From Thalassia testudinum (Eukaryota > Streptophyta > Magnoliopsida > Alismatales > Hydrocharitaceae): DNA of 64,000 bases. The notes below the pieces were generated by a model. The model was given only the letters and a program-made list of their open reading frames with translations. It did no database searches and was not told the DNA's origin. Both the position numbers and the translations under genes were made by a program. Below, in pieces: positions 32,455 through 43,200 of this stretch. The DNA lies in the NCBI GenBank assembly GCA_037157565.1, contig JAZHRO010000022.1:4340001-4404000 (forward strand), written 5' to 3'. Position 1 is the stretch's first letter. Each line of letters starts with the position of its first letter.

Positions 32455-33130
32455 CAAGGAGACGATGTGTTGTTACGCATCTTCAAGGGGAATTTCCTGC
32501 CTCTCCACGTCGGGAACTCGTCCAAATCAATTTGTGTTGATTGGCCGCTCCTAATCTAGGTGACTTTTTCAGAACATTAAACGCTTTTCGCGTGATTTGG
32601 ATGTTTATGCGCACTGAACCAGACTGTGTGTGAATTTGGGGTGCTTAGGTTACCGAATCCCGCAAACCGAAAGTTAGTTAACGAGGTTGAATACTTCCTA
32701 AGCTTTAGACCTAATACTTAAACTTCGCATTTTCCTCAACCTCTTGAGGATTATCCAGATTTTAGCGGATACGTGAATTTTTAAGCTAACAAATCTAGCC
32801 CAAGAGGCCTAAGACTAGCGTTCCCGCTAATCTCTTGTTGTGTCTCCTTAGCACTTTTTCTTTTATTTCTTTTCTTGATCTGGTCTAGAACTTCAGTTAA
32901 TTCCTTAGTCTTTTACTAATGACTATTTCTTTTTTCTTTCTCATTTTGTGCTCCTTTCTTCATTTTTGCTCTTTTTCTCCTCTTTATGAATATGTGGCTC
33001 ACAAAATTTCCTCCCTCCCCTTTTTTTTGTTCTTTTTCATAGTTTTTCAATTTTTTTGTGTTTTTGACATATGCGAATTTTTTGTAGGAATCCTTCTAAC
33101 TTTTTCTTGGTTCTGTATGTATGCACTTTA

Positions 33131-33168
33131 TCACCTCCCATGCCTAAGTTGTGCAATGTCCTCATTGT
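33131..33168 (-). other. First PPT-like motif of NAE1
   Basis: The minus strand reads CAATGAGGACATTGC then TTAGGCATGGGAGGTG, just downstream of the acidic ORF. Confidence 0.55.
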
Positions 33169-33374
33169 AAACATAGGGTGTGAACTAGTGTTGAGGTCAG
33201 TGGCTTAGAACAGGGTATATCGGGTGGGTGAATGGGTCGAAAATGACTGATGAGAATGATTTCAAGCTCTGATACGTGTACCAGAGGTGGGATCAACTGT
33301 CTAAGGCTGAACTCAAGGTGCAATAAACATGGAGTACAGACGGATAATCAAACGGGTCTCTATTTTTGGGATGG

Positions 33375-33420
33375 CGGGTTGCCTCCCGTTAAGTGCTAAA
33401 TTTAATGCCTTCAGTCGAGC
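33375..33420 (-). other. Post-ORF motif shared with ATH2 pol
   Basis: CTCGACTGAAGGCATTAAAT then AACGGGAGGCAACCC on the minus strand. Its TGA is the stop of the acidic ORF. Confidence 0.65.
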
Positions 33421-35039
33421 GGAAAATGGGGTGGAGAGGGAGTGGTCACATCAATGGAATTTTGGAAAACAAGCACCTTAATTAAGAGCCTGGTTGGTCC
33501 AACCAGGTGCTTGTTAATATCAGTAGGCTGATGATGCAGCCCAAACCCAATAAGTCTGGTGGGTTGATGGATGTAGATCAGCAGATGCAGAACCCACCAT
33601 ATGCAGTGAAGCTCTGATGGATATGGAAGTGAAAACTCGGGTTCAGGCTGAGTCGAATCAGCCTGGTCAAAGTAGGGTTCCGAAAAATTATCCATGTAAG
33701 GTGTGGAATCCCTACAGGGGTGATCAAGGGATGGAGGCTCCTGATTTGTGGTCTGATCAGTACCCGATACCCAATCTAGATATGGAGTTGAATCATCTGC
33801 AAACGGCTCAATGAGAGGTGAATCGGAATAGAAATTGAGTTCGGTTGCAGGTCGGGGTGGGGAACGGGTTTTGATTGGTTCTGTATATGTGGAGCAGGTG
33901 GCTTCAAAGAAGATTGACATGTTATAATCAGGAGGCAGATTTTCTCCGATGTTATGGTCAGATTCGAGATCGTCGGAGAGTTTGCGAAAATCAAAGTTTG
34001 AATGAGATTGCAGATCATGAGTTCCACCATAGAATAAATCATATGTTGTATATTCAGCAGCCTGACTAGGATCTAGCCTAAATATTAATTCTGAGCTTAA
34101 AAGGGTATCCTTATCTGGTAGAGGCTCAGATTCTAAGCTAGTAGGGCAGACCCAATTGAAACCCTGCTCGTACAACTCCTCAATTTCTGTGTTGTAGATT
34201 GGCATGACTTCCGAAAAATCGATTCGTTCCTCTGAGGATGTTGGCGAGGGATATTCATCAAATCGAGGCCCAAAATCATATTCTTCATTAAAAGATTGAT
34301 CTTCTTCATCTGGGGCCTTGAAATCTTCAAAATATGTTTCAGATCTAGGTTCTAGGCTTAGGATGTGGGTTGAATTACTAGAATCTAGGTCTGAATAACC
34401 TTCGAGGGTCACCTTATCAGAATAAGGGATGGAATTTATACCTTTGAGAGGTTCAGTTCTACTCTCATACTTGTAGGAGTTTTGGGATTCTAAAATGGGC
34501 TTAACATTGTATTTTCCTGCATTTGAAACTTCCCAACCTTCTTCAATATCAGGCACATTGTACTCTATCTGGGTTGGGAATCCACAACCATTTTGTGCCT
34601 CAAACCCGAGATCAGATTGATCCTCGATGTTGTCCCAAGATAGTTCCTCTTCTGTTGGTATACACGGGTATTTCTGATCAATAACTTGTTTTACTAATCT
34701 CATTATCTCTTCCCGTTTTTCAAGACTATGTTGGTGTTGCTTCCAAAGTCGAGGATTTGTCATACATTGAAGGTATTCACTATTGTGCAATTTTTCTATC
34801 TCAATGTATCCAGTAATGAGCAAGTCACGGGTTGATCCTTTGTTGGCTTCTGCTAATAGTACTTGGGCACAAGTTATGACAAAGGTTGTGGTTGTTGGGA
34901 CATCAACCTGAATGTTTCCTACTATTGTTGAGGTTTCTTCATTTTCATAGAATTTCATGGCATCCTCAATCATTTTATCTCTCATGGATCTCTGATATTC
35001 AGGTTTCTTGAATGGTAGTCCTAGGTGGTTTGGCTGCAT
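33411..35039 (-). CDS. Uncharacterised acidic protein of NAE1 (542 residues)
   Basis: I do not recognise this protein. The frame is fully open from ATG at 35039 to TGA at 33411. The N-terminal 110 residues start MQPNHLGLPFKKP, carry a basic patch (YQRSMRDKMIEDAMKFY) and a hydrophobic stretch with ITCAQVLLAE, and look helical. The remaining 430 residues are rich in Asp, Glu, Ser, Pro and Tyr (EEDQSFNEEYDFGP, ELYEQGFNWVCP) and look disordered. There is no transmembrane segment, zinc knuckle, DSG, FMDD or integrase motif. The frame occupies the place of gag-pol in ATH2 and ends in the same conserved motif. NAE2 (52438-54392) carries a diverged copy, about 80% identical over the first 110 residues, with about 100 extra residues in the middle, so NAE1 has an in-frame deletion. 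The start was chosen as the first ATG; an upstream in-frame TTG is ignored. The frame has survived while those around it decayed. The role is unknown; binding to helper Gag or RNA would be a guess. Confidence 0.7.
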   Translation of the reverse strand: MQPNHLGLPFKKPEYQRSMRDKMIEDAMKFYENEETSTIVGNIQVDVPTTTTFVITCAQVLLAEANKGSTRDLLITGYIEIEKLHNSEYLQCMTNPRLWKQHQHSLEKREEIMRLVKQVIDQKYPCIPTEEELSWDNIEDQSDLGFEAQNGCGFPTQIEYNVPDIEEGWEVSNAGKYNVKPILESQNSYKYESRTEPLKGINSIPYSDKVTLEGYSDLDSSNSTHILSLEPRSETYFEDFKAPDEEDQSFNEEYDFGPRFDEYPSPTSSEERIDFSEVMPIYNTEIEELYEQGFNWVCPTSLESEPLPDKDTLLSSELIFRLDPSQAAEYTTYDLFYGGTHDLQSHSNFDFRKLSDDLESDHNIGENLPPDYNMSIFFEATCSTYTEPIKTRSPPRPATELNFYSDSPLIEPFADDSTPYLDWVSGTDQTTNQEPPSLDHPCRDSTPYMDNFSEPYFDQADSTQPEPEFSLPYPSELHCIWWVLHLLIYIHQPTRLIGFGLHHQPTDINKHLVGPTRLLIKVLVFQNSIDVTTPSPPHFPLD

Positions 35040-36205
35040 ATTTGGATCAGGTGGTGGAGTCAAGATGTAGAATCAAGTTGGAATCAAGATGTGTTATGAA
35101 GCGATCAGATCTGAATAACGAGTCCCACTGAAAATGTGTGTGTGTGCTCTAAAGAGAAAAGATGAGGGACTGGAGATGTTTTTGACCCAATCAAGACACC
35201 CAAAGATGTTTGGATGACTATGGAGGTTCGAGGCAGATGGACCCTTGGATCAGAAAATCATCCACCTGAGAATTACCTGGGCAGCCAGAGAGGGAGAGTC
35301 CCGCAAAGACCCCTACATGGTAGAGCGTCCCTACGGGTTACAGAGTTTCCCCCACCCGACCTCTCTTGTCACTGAGATTCCAGGTAGACCAGAATGGGGA
35401 CCTTGACCTCTTAAGTCTACCACTTTTATTTCAAAGGTGCTTTAGGGTTCTCACTTGAACTTTAGATGTGTTTGGTATTGTGACCTAATTTAGAGGTTGG
35501 TTGACCCAAGGGGTCAACTTCACCTGACCTGTCTTATAGATGGCAGAATGATTCTAGGTTTGGAGCCTAGAGATCACCTTGATTCGACTCCCAGGTTATT
35601 AGGTCCAAAATTTTAAGGTTCAAGTGATTTTAGAGCTCAATTATAGGGTTTGTCTTATTTAGATCTCTTCAATCAAGGGCTTGGGTAGCACACTGATGCG
35701 GGAGGGTTTATTTCCTTTTATGCAGGCATGTGTGACTAACACTTCAAGACCCTAATGTGGAAACCCTAATTTGGTTCTATTTCCAATCCTCTTTTTCTTT
35801 TTGAAAAGGTTATCTTTGGACTTTACAAGCAAGAAATGTGTTGTCCGCCGAGATTATGCGTGTTTTCGATTAGGCACAAGAATTTGTGGGATGACTTCTA
35901 AAAAAAATCGCTCCTACTTCAAGAAGTTTTGAAAAATTTTCGCAAAATTAGGAAACGTTTGCCTTAAAATGGTGATTACTATATAAAGAAGGCAGTTGAT
36001 TCCTAAATTGATTTTCTTCCTTTTGTCTTTTCAGGATTAGGGGATAATTTAAGGAAGAAAAGAAATTACCTGCCCTAGAGTGGTTGCCTTGCAGGAGGAA
36101 TCTTCTCGTGAAATACCTGCAAGATCAAAACAAAGCAAAGTAGGGCAAGTTAGTGTTCAATATGATAAAAACGAATGTAGAGACTAGTGGTCAATTGCGC
36201 GTTGC
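35040..36205 (-). other. NAE1 5' leader
   Basis: It is noncoding. 35170-35420 is closely similar to the ATH2 (22491-22710) and NAE2 (52080-52320) leaders. The part near the PBS has no match in coding databases that I can recall. Confidence 0.6.
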
Positions 36206-36226
36206 TCCCTGGCAACGGTGCCAAAA
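36206..36226 (-). other. Primer-binding site of NAE1 (tRNA-Asp type)
   Basis: The minus strand reads TGGCACCGTTGCCAGGG next to the LTR end, complementary to the 3' end of plant tRNA-Asp with two changes. Confidence 0.72.
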
Positions 36227-36459
36227 TGTTTTCATGATTTTATGCTGGTTTTAAAAGAGAATATGTCACGTTGTAGTATAGCCGACAAAGCATTCAAACA
36301 AATAGAGAATTTTATTACTCAAAAATCGGAGTATCCAAGGTCGAACACAGGGAGCAAATGGAATTTACTACTAATCAAAATGTAATTGAACACTCTAATT
36401 TACTCAAAACTGGAATTCAGAGGTATTTAAAAAAATAATTCAGGCAAAAGAGTCAAATT

Positions 36460-36489
36460 GGACGTCTGATCCCAAGATCAGACGTCTTA
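36460..36489. repeat. AGACGTCT box pair, 20-bp offset (NAE1 5' LTR)
   Basis: GGACGTCTGA starts at 36460 and AGACGTCTTA at 36480. Confidence 0.7.
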
Positions 36490-36499
36490 AAAGTGTTTA

Positions 36500-36850
36500 T
36501 TCTTCTTCTTCTGATCTTGCTTTCTTTCTTCTTCTGCAGACTCTTTTTCTTCTTCGTCTTCTTTCTTGGCTTCTCTTCTTTCTCTTCTCTCTTTCTGCTT
36601 TGCTTCTTTTCTTGCGAAGGCTTCTTCTTCCTGCCTTTGTTTCTTGTTTCTTCTCCTGCCTTGCTCTTCCTTCTTTCTTCTTCTGATCTTTGCAGTCTTC
36701 TTCTGCCTTGCCTTCCTTCTTCTCCTGCAAAGGCTTCTTTCCTCCTGCTTCTCTTCTCTGCCTTGCCTTCCTTCTCCTTTGGTCCTTCTGTTCTTCCTGC
36801 CTTTCCTTCTTCCTTCTCGCGGCCAAGTCTTTCTTCCTCAACGTTCAGCC
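36500..36850 (-). repeat. Polypurine tract in the NAE1 5' LTR leader
   Basis: This is the partner of 29345-29690, with the same A/G strand bias on the element-sense strand. Confidence 0.65.
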
Positions 36851-38070
36851 TGTGCCTACACAGAGCAAAACCTACCCCTTTTCCCTCTACCCGCACGTCT
36901 CTCTCTCTCAACAATTCACTCAAGGATGCTCTCCCAGAGCCACACAGATAATCGGGTCGGATCGTACCTAGGACCAAGCGCACCTGCAGGTGGTGTGATG
37001 TGCGAGGAGTGCTCAGGTTTAGGTCAGGTCGGATCCCGCCAGATCCGCGAGATGAAACCGCGGACGAGGCGGGCGTAAGGGTAAGTGAGGGACCTCACCC
37101 CTGTGCTTTCTAAGGCGTGAAGGCAATATCACAAATTCAATTTATGGCGCAGCGGCGCCTCGTCTCTCCACAATGTGGGACTAAAGGTTCTGCCCTGATT
37201 TCTCGCATGCCCGCAAACTTGCGTGCCATCCCCACAGCTGCTGGCTTCTCAGCGCCCCTGGCTGGACTCGAAGCACTTCGCATCACTCGCGTGAACCTGC
37301 TGCGCCTGCAGCCTGGGAGCCCTGGCGCCTGGAGCTGCATTGGAGCTTCTTCAAATGTCGTCCATGGCGGCAGGAGCGTTGACACTGTCAGACATAAACA
37401 CGGCCTATTGGCCCAATCAGACTAGCTGGACACCTTCTCCGTGGCACGGCGAAGACGGTGGACGGTGCTGTAGGCCGCAGGTTGGCCTAGGCGTGCGTGC
37501 CTAGGTCAACCTGTGGCCGAAAGTGTGGGGTTGTTCGGGGGACTACTGCGGAGGTGCGGAGTGGCAGTGGAGGGGTGGAATGTGTTCTTGGTGGTGAGGC
37601 GAAGCTTACGAGATGGTTGGCGAGCCGTGTGGAGGGGCGGAATGGTGTGGGCGGCTCGCCGGAGGTCGGTTGGAGATGTGGAAGATGAGGGTGGTCAGCG
37701 TCGGTCGAGGGTCGATTAGATGGGATAACAGGGGGAAAAGAGAGAGGGGACTACGGGGACTAGTTCTAACCTAATTGTAGGGACGAAGGAGGACGGAGGG
37801 CGGACAGCTGTACCTGCTGTCGCCGGAGAAGACGCTACCCAGTGGGGGAGAACGGCGGCGACGACGGGGCTGAGGCAGCATGCGCGGGTACTACGCGACG
37901 CGGAGGAGAGTCAGGAAGATAACTTTGCCACTCGTTTTGTGGCAGAGCGAAGAGGGAGGGGATGGGGGCTTGCTAGAGCTTGCTGGGAAATTTGGCCGGG
38001 CAGGAGGAGATGAATTGGAGTTGGAAACTCGGCCAAATCAAGCTGAAGATCTGCGGCCGAGCTTAAAGGT

Positions 38071-38079
38071 TATTTTATA
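38071..38079 (-). promoter_or_regulatory. TATA box, NAE1 5' LTR
   Basis: The minus strand reads TATAAAATA and would start the NAE1 genomic RNA. Confidence 0.6.
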
Positions 38080-39017
38080 GGCACTGGGCCGTGCTGTCAG
38101 AGCGTGGAGGGCGCGCAATCGCCTGAGGTTGGTCGCCGGAGATGGAAAGAGGTTAAGATACCCAAATCTCTCATGCGTTCGCACGAGAGATTGGGTTCAC
38201 ACCAGAGATTGTGATTGGCCGTAGATGGAAGGGAATTCCTCAGAGAATCTCCCTTCCATTTCTGGGAGAGAATCTCTGAGGAATCAGAGAGTAATCCCTC
38301 TCTAAACCTTGCCGGAGCTTGGTTCTACCCTAACAATGGCAGCAGGACCTGATTGCAAAGGTGGCGAGGAACTTAGGGGGCTCTCTGCAAATATATTCAA
38401 AAGATAGGGACCAAATTGTGATTTGGGTGTACTAAATTGCAAAGTAGGCCAAGATGACCTCCCCTTAGGTCCAAATTTTGGTACAAACCTAATTTGGACC
38501 TAAGGAATCCAATGGTGAAGTTGGATTTTACGTTTGACCTCGTTTCATTGGACATTTTGTGCAAAAACCCAAATTAGGTTAATTGAATAACTAGGACCCT
38601 AATCTAGGTCAAACTGGGTTCCAAAGGCCAAATTAAATGTTCCAAACCCTAGAGGATGTTTTTCCATGGTTTTTAGAGGGTTTACTTGATTTTTATCCTG
38701 ATCGGAACCTTGTTAATTTAAGCAGATCTATTTTAGGGTTACCAAGTGTCATTTAATTCCTAGATTGCACATAAATCCATTTTTGATTGACTCAACCCAC
38801 TTTTTATCTCATTTAGACCATTTGACCTATGTTTTGCCTCTGAGAAATCCTGTTTATGTACTGCAATGGTAAAATTGCAGTTTTAACCTTTATTTCATGT
38901 TTTCTTCTCAGAGCACTTGTTCCTTCTGTTAAGCCTTCTTCTAGGTTATGCAGGAGCTTTTATCTTATTTATTGGGTCAAAATGAGCTAGTTATGGCTTA
39001 TGATGAGGCTCTCATCA

Positions 39018-39071
39018 GGAGCTCCAAGCAAACTCAAGCTCTTGCTCCGACACTATAAGTAGAGCACCATC
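39018..39071. other. Short spacer between NAE1 and TEK3
   Basis: These 54 bp have no recognisable feature. They are probably part of the sequence that both elements entered. CCATC at 39067-39071 is the candidate left TSD of TEK3. Confidence 0.4.
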
Positions 39072-39774
39072 TGTCATGACCCGAGCCTAGATCCCTATAG
39101 AACCCGAGACCGACTCACCTCAAGTAATCCTATGACCCTGTCGTCCAACGAGAAATAACCAAATAACATGCATCAATCCACAACTGCACAAGTACAGTAG
39201 CTAAGCAGAAAGAAATTGGCAACAAAAGGAGAAATAGAACAGTAATACTAGAATATTACATGCCTTCAGGAACAGGAATACTGCCATCACAATAAAACTA
39301 GTACAAATAGAGAACATAACGGAAAGTACTGAAAATATAACTAAAGGAACTCACTACAACTAGCAGTAGAAACTATAGCAGTAGAAACTATAGAGATCTC
39401 TAATCAGGATCCATTACATTACTTTAATCTTCCTATTCTCTAAAGGAATGATCTTGCTTGCAGTTTTCCTATGATGCAAGATGCACACATGGCACTCTCT
39501 TAGCCAGGAGAATCCCTCCATGGTAGTCCTACACCCGATCTACCACCTCAAGGTCACAGTCATGACGTAGTGATGACTACAGCACACGTGATAAGCGCAC
39601 GGGTAGCTGCCCAGCACTGGCACACGATCAGTCATTTCCGCTAGCGGGTACGGCTCAACGTATAGTGCAGAGCAGTATAGGACCTTACCCTCTCAAAACA
39701 AAACAGGGGTCTCGCCCCTCCTCAGTCTGTGTACTCTCGTCCGACTATCCCGATTTGCCCAATGGGCTAACAAG

Positions 39775-39985
39775 AGTCGATGTAGGGTGGCCATGCCTAA
39801 CCTCAGGCCCCCAAGGCCGCTAGCTCCCCTCTACACTAAGTAACTCACCTTGGTACCACGTACACGAGGGCCAGCAAGAGTCGATGTAGAGTGGCCAAAC
39901 CTACCCCGGGTCTCAACTTAAAGGTGGCAAGCTCCCCTCTACACTACAAGGGATGGTTGCTCTCTTCGGTACCATGTACATGAAG
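39775..39985. repeat. Tandem duplication in the TEK3 LTR
   Basis: Two copies of AGAGTCGATGTAG.GTGGCC...GGTACCA.GTACA.GA.GG.CAGC correspond to 137-355 in TEK1. Confidence 0.6.
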
Positions 39986-40627
39986 GTCAGCTCACTTTCC
40001 TTAACAGCCGCCTGTGGGCGGCAGTTCCAGAACCATTCGGTTCTCCGTGATGTGGTATTCTTGTCTTATTCTATATTCCCCATAGGGTTGGTTCATGACT
40101 TTCCCTTTATCCAGTTTAATATATATACAGAACAGGCAGCTCAATCATAGTGCAGGTTTGTTCGTAATGTAGTTCATTGTAGATAATACAGACAGCTCAT
40201 GATTTACTCAATTATTCACATGCACTTTTCTCTAGCCCTACTGTTCATATCACAACCAAGGGTTCAATTGGATAACTATATTCTAGAGCATACATTTATT
40301 TCTTCCTAGGATTCATCTCACATCCTAGGCTTTTAACTAATTGCATGCATTTTATTTAACTTGAAGAATTAGTTAGAACCACTCTACCAAGATAATCGGG
40401 TGGAATGGGGGCTCGTACAGCAGCTCCCGACATCTCTGTAGGTCCCGTACACTTGACGGATTGGAGACCTAAGACATGGATTGACAGGTCAAAAAGGGTT
40501 CAAGTGCTACTTATAAGGTACCATTACATGGAGTAGAACGTATGGGAAACAAGGACGTTTTGTTTATGGAAAATTGACATAGTTTGGGCCTTGTACGGGC
40601 CTAAAAACACGAGGTCTGACAAAAATC

Positions 40628-40767
40628 AGACGTCTGGGAGAGACCCCAGACATGTTAAACCAACTTGCAGGCATACCTCTCTCAGGGTGCCTCTATCGGA
40701 TGTCTGGAGCACATTGCCGACATCTGAGGGTTCCGTCAGACATCTGGAGATGCTCCCAGACGTCTGA
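40628..40767. repeat. AGACGTCT array, 20-bp offsets (TEK3)
   Basis: Starts are 40628, 40648, a degenerate copy near 40669, then 40698, 40718, 40738 and 40758. As in TEK1, two 20-bp runs are separated by a half-step of about 30. Confidence 0.75.
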
Positions 40768-40867
40768 AACTGCTTTGTGTCGTGCCCCACCGAGCCTCCC
40801 AACCTCTGACACATGCGTATGCATTGTCAAGACTCGGTAGACAAGAAGGAAAAAGTAAATCTCTACT

Positions 40868-40929
40868 AGACGTCTCATAATACCTTCGGACGTCCTCCCA
40901 GACATCTGGAGGTCACTCAGGACGTCTGA
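40868..40929. repeat. AGACGTCT quartet, 20-12-20 (TEK3 leader)
   Basis: Starts are 40868 (AGACGTCTCA), 40888 (GGACGTCCTC), 40900 (AGACATCTGG) and 40920 (GGACGTCTGA). Confidence 0.72.
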
Positions 40930-40950
40930 TTCCGTGGAACCGCTCTAGGA

Positions 40951-42577
40951 TGAGTCCATTAAAATGGACTAATATTAAGCCTAAGAATATTTAATCGTAT
41001 AGTTTAGGTATGTTAATAATGGCAATTAAGTTATAGAATAATTGTACACCTCATTATTTAAGTTATAACATTCTATAACTTAATGATTTTATTATTTTTA
41101 TATGCAGGTAATAAAATACACAAAGAGCAAGGGTGGGGGGATAATTTCCCCAAATAGCTGCAACTCTTTCCCCCTCCCCCGCTGGACATTTGGGTAATCT
41201 TCTCTTCCGCCGCCTTTCTCAACAACTGTGATTGAGGATTTGGGAAAATCCCTGAACTCACGCGCAAGGGAGGAGTTAAAGAGAGGAGGCGAGGAGAGAG
41301 AAGGATCTTTCCCCCTCGCGGGGAACTGCTTCACCGTGGAAAGGGTGAACCCTGTGACCCACCGGGTGCACTGTGCACCAAGCATCCATCCTCCAGCGCC
41401 CCCTACTGCAGGCGCTCACGCCACATCTGCCTGCAACCGTTCAGAACAAGTGCCCTCTCCGCAGACGTGCGCCCCCCCTTCCCGCGCCATCAACCCATCC
41501 ACCCTCCAGTGCATCCCTTCACCGCCAGCCTCCACCCCACAGGCGCACGTCCATCTGCAGGTTCTCCACTGCAGCGTTTCTCCTCTCTACAGACCACCAG
41601 CACCCACACCGTTTCTGCCTTTCCAGCACACCAAGCCCTCCAGCGCCCCCTGCTGCAGGCGTTCACGCCACCCAGCCCACGCGCCCACCTCCGTCCAACT
41701 ACAGGCGCCCGCAGATGCACAATCGCACCCAACCACTTCGCCCATCTGCAGGCCACAGCGCCTGCACGGCCATCAGCAGGCGCAGCACCACTCGCCTGCG
41801 CCCACAGGCACTAACTGTAGACCGCCGCACCCTCATGAGCAGACCCGCGCCACAGCCGCGGCCACTGCAGCAACCTTCGCCGGTCCTCATCTCCTCCGCC
41901 GGTCGGCAGCCTCCGGCCGTCGCCGTCGACACCGCTGCCACCATCGGAGAGCCCCCGTCCTCGCCGTCCTCCTGAGCATCGCAACTACCCCGCCGGTGCT
42001 CTCTCTCTTTCGCGAGGAGGAGAGAGAGCAAATGCTCTGTTTTCTCCACCATTAAAATTTACAGAAAATGCCATTATCAAGTTACTATTCATTTATTTTC
42101 TAAATTAATATATTGCTGCACAATTTACATGGACACCCCTTGCTTAATTCAAAATTACATATAATTGATTTCTCCTTCTGAATGACATACAATCTGAGAT
42201 ATTAATTATAGTATTATTAGTTAGGAGATTAACATTAACATTGTTTGTTATTACCAAGGTCATTATTTCGAATATTATATTATGGTAATTTTGCATATGC
42301 ACCCTCATCTTCTTGATTAATTATCTATATTGCAAATTTATGTGAGAAAAAGAAAAGCACGAAGTAGCATGCATATCTATTGAGTTTCCTGAATAAACGT
42401 GACACTATTTATTAAATTAAATGGGCTAATTCCTCCCTGTGGAGATGACCTAACTATTTGTTGTTAGATTCTGACAATTAAAATGTTTTTGAAAAGCGAT
42501 TATCTACCACGCGATTAAATACAATGATACATCATTTTATGATAAAGTTTTAAACGAAAACGGAGATCGCTCTTTCA
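40951..42577 (+). mobile_element. LTR-F: solo LTR inside the TEK3 LTR, same broad family as the ATH1 LTR
   Basis: It has the same build as 7104-8864: AT-rich head, C-rich middle (41230-42050), and AT-rich tail with CCTCCCTGTGGAGATGAC and GATTATCTACCAC, ending TCTTTCA. TEK LTR sequence continues on both sides. The start at TGAGTCC is the best guess and no clean TSD was found. The 275-residue Pro-rich frame at 41228-42055 is not called as a gene. Confidence 0.6.
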
Positions 42578-42875
42578 ACTCTCCTCACCACAGATGCTGC
42601 AGAGAGCAGCACGGCACCCTCAGCTCTCACATTCAGACTCGTGATCAGCTCTCCGCTCTTCGCTCTCCACTCGCTCTCTCCCTCTCTAGCTCAACGTGAG
42701 GGTGTGAGATGAAGTGGAGGAGGAGGACTTATAAAGGGAGAGAAGGTGAGGGGAAGGGCATGGGAGTCACAAGGAGTGGTGCGGGGTGCAGGTGATGGTT
42801 GTCGCAGGGTGAGGCATGAGGCATGGGCGAGGGAGTGGCGTGCGCATGGTACGTGCCGAAAAGAAAAAGCATCTC

Positions 42876-42937
42876 AAACATCTGGCTCTCTCTCCAGACG
42901 TCTGGACAGACATCTGGTGAACATCCCAGACGTCTTA
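42876..42937. repeat. AGACGTCT quartet, 20-12-20, in TEK3 U3
   Basis: Starts are 42876 (AAACATCTGG), 42896 (AGACGTCTGG), 42908 (AGACATCTGG) and 42928 (AGACGTCTTA), the same positions relative to the LTR end as in TEK1. Confidence 0.75.
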
Positions 42938-42965
42938 AAGGACTGAAAGGTGACAGGTCATTTCA

Positions 42966-43200
42966 ATATAACAAACTTAAAGGAAGTTTCATCCCCAAAA
43001 CTTGAGCTAACTAGGTGTGGAAAATTAACGTAGTAGCGTATAACAAACTTAAAGAGGACTGAAGTTGGTCCGAAGAGACATACCCTCAAAAAGCTCCGGG
43101 TATTGCTTTCATGGCTAAGGACATGGCTGGGATCAACGGTGCACTCCAGAGAACTGGGGAGGAAGGGCAAGTCGGTAAGCGATGGGTCCTACCTGTTCTA
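42966..43200 (-). other. TEK3 3' end with degenerate PPT region
   Basis: It lies between the end of pol and the LTR. The minus strand has a purine-rich GGAAGT..TTAAGTTTG stretch at the LTR edge. The chromodomain expected here is not recognisable beyond a DPSHVLSH fragment (about 43130). Confidence 0.4.

Larger units (their letters stand above)
31871..33374 (-). other. NAE1 3' noncoding module
   Basis: No gene is seen. It holds the antisense tRNA-like stretch (32085-32150), two spaced repeats (32289-32388), the hairpin (32405-32454), the TCCCGCAAACC block (about 32640-32730), a T-rich stretch (32840-33060) and the first PPT-like motif (33131-33168). The order is the same as in ATH2. Confidence 0.7.
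29082..39017 (-). mobile_element. NAE1: non-autonomous LTR retrotransposon carrying an acidic ORF
   Basis: It has two highly similar LTRs (29082-31853 and 36227-39017), a PBS, a PPT and a 4.4-kb internal region without gag, protease, RT or integrase. The only long frame is a 542-residue acidic protein. Flanks are GGCGT (29077-29081) and GGAGC (39018-39022); the duplication is weak (3 of 5), so it may be mutated. Cis-modules match ATH2. Confidence 0.85.
36227..39017 (-). repeat. NAE1 5' LTR
   Basis: It spans TGTTTTCATGATT to CTCTCATCA, 2,791 bp. It includes the AGACGTCT pair (36460, 36480), a polypurine tract (36500-36850, minus sense) and a TATA box (38071-38079). Differences from the partner LTR are mostly transitions. 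Confidence 0.88.
39072..42965 (-). repeat. TEK3 3' LTR (contains LTR-F)
   Basis: It starts TGTCATGACCCGAGCC and ends TCATTTCA; the corresponding end in TEK1 is TCCTTACA. Without LTR-F it is about 2.3 kb. It has the AGGGGTCTCGCCCC hairpin near 39706, duplicated blocks at 39775-39985, AGACGTCT arrays and a weak minus TATA box near 42729. Confidence 0.78.

Noticed and set aside
29077..39022. GGCGT/GGAGC as a firm target duplication for NAE1
   Set aside because: Only three of five bases match, so it is kept as a weak hint and not annotated.
41228..42055. 275-codon Pro/His/Ser-rich open frame
   Set aside because: It lies in the C-rich middle of LTR-F. Three overlapping frames are open, and there is no domain or conservation with the matching part of the ATH1 LTR.
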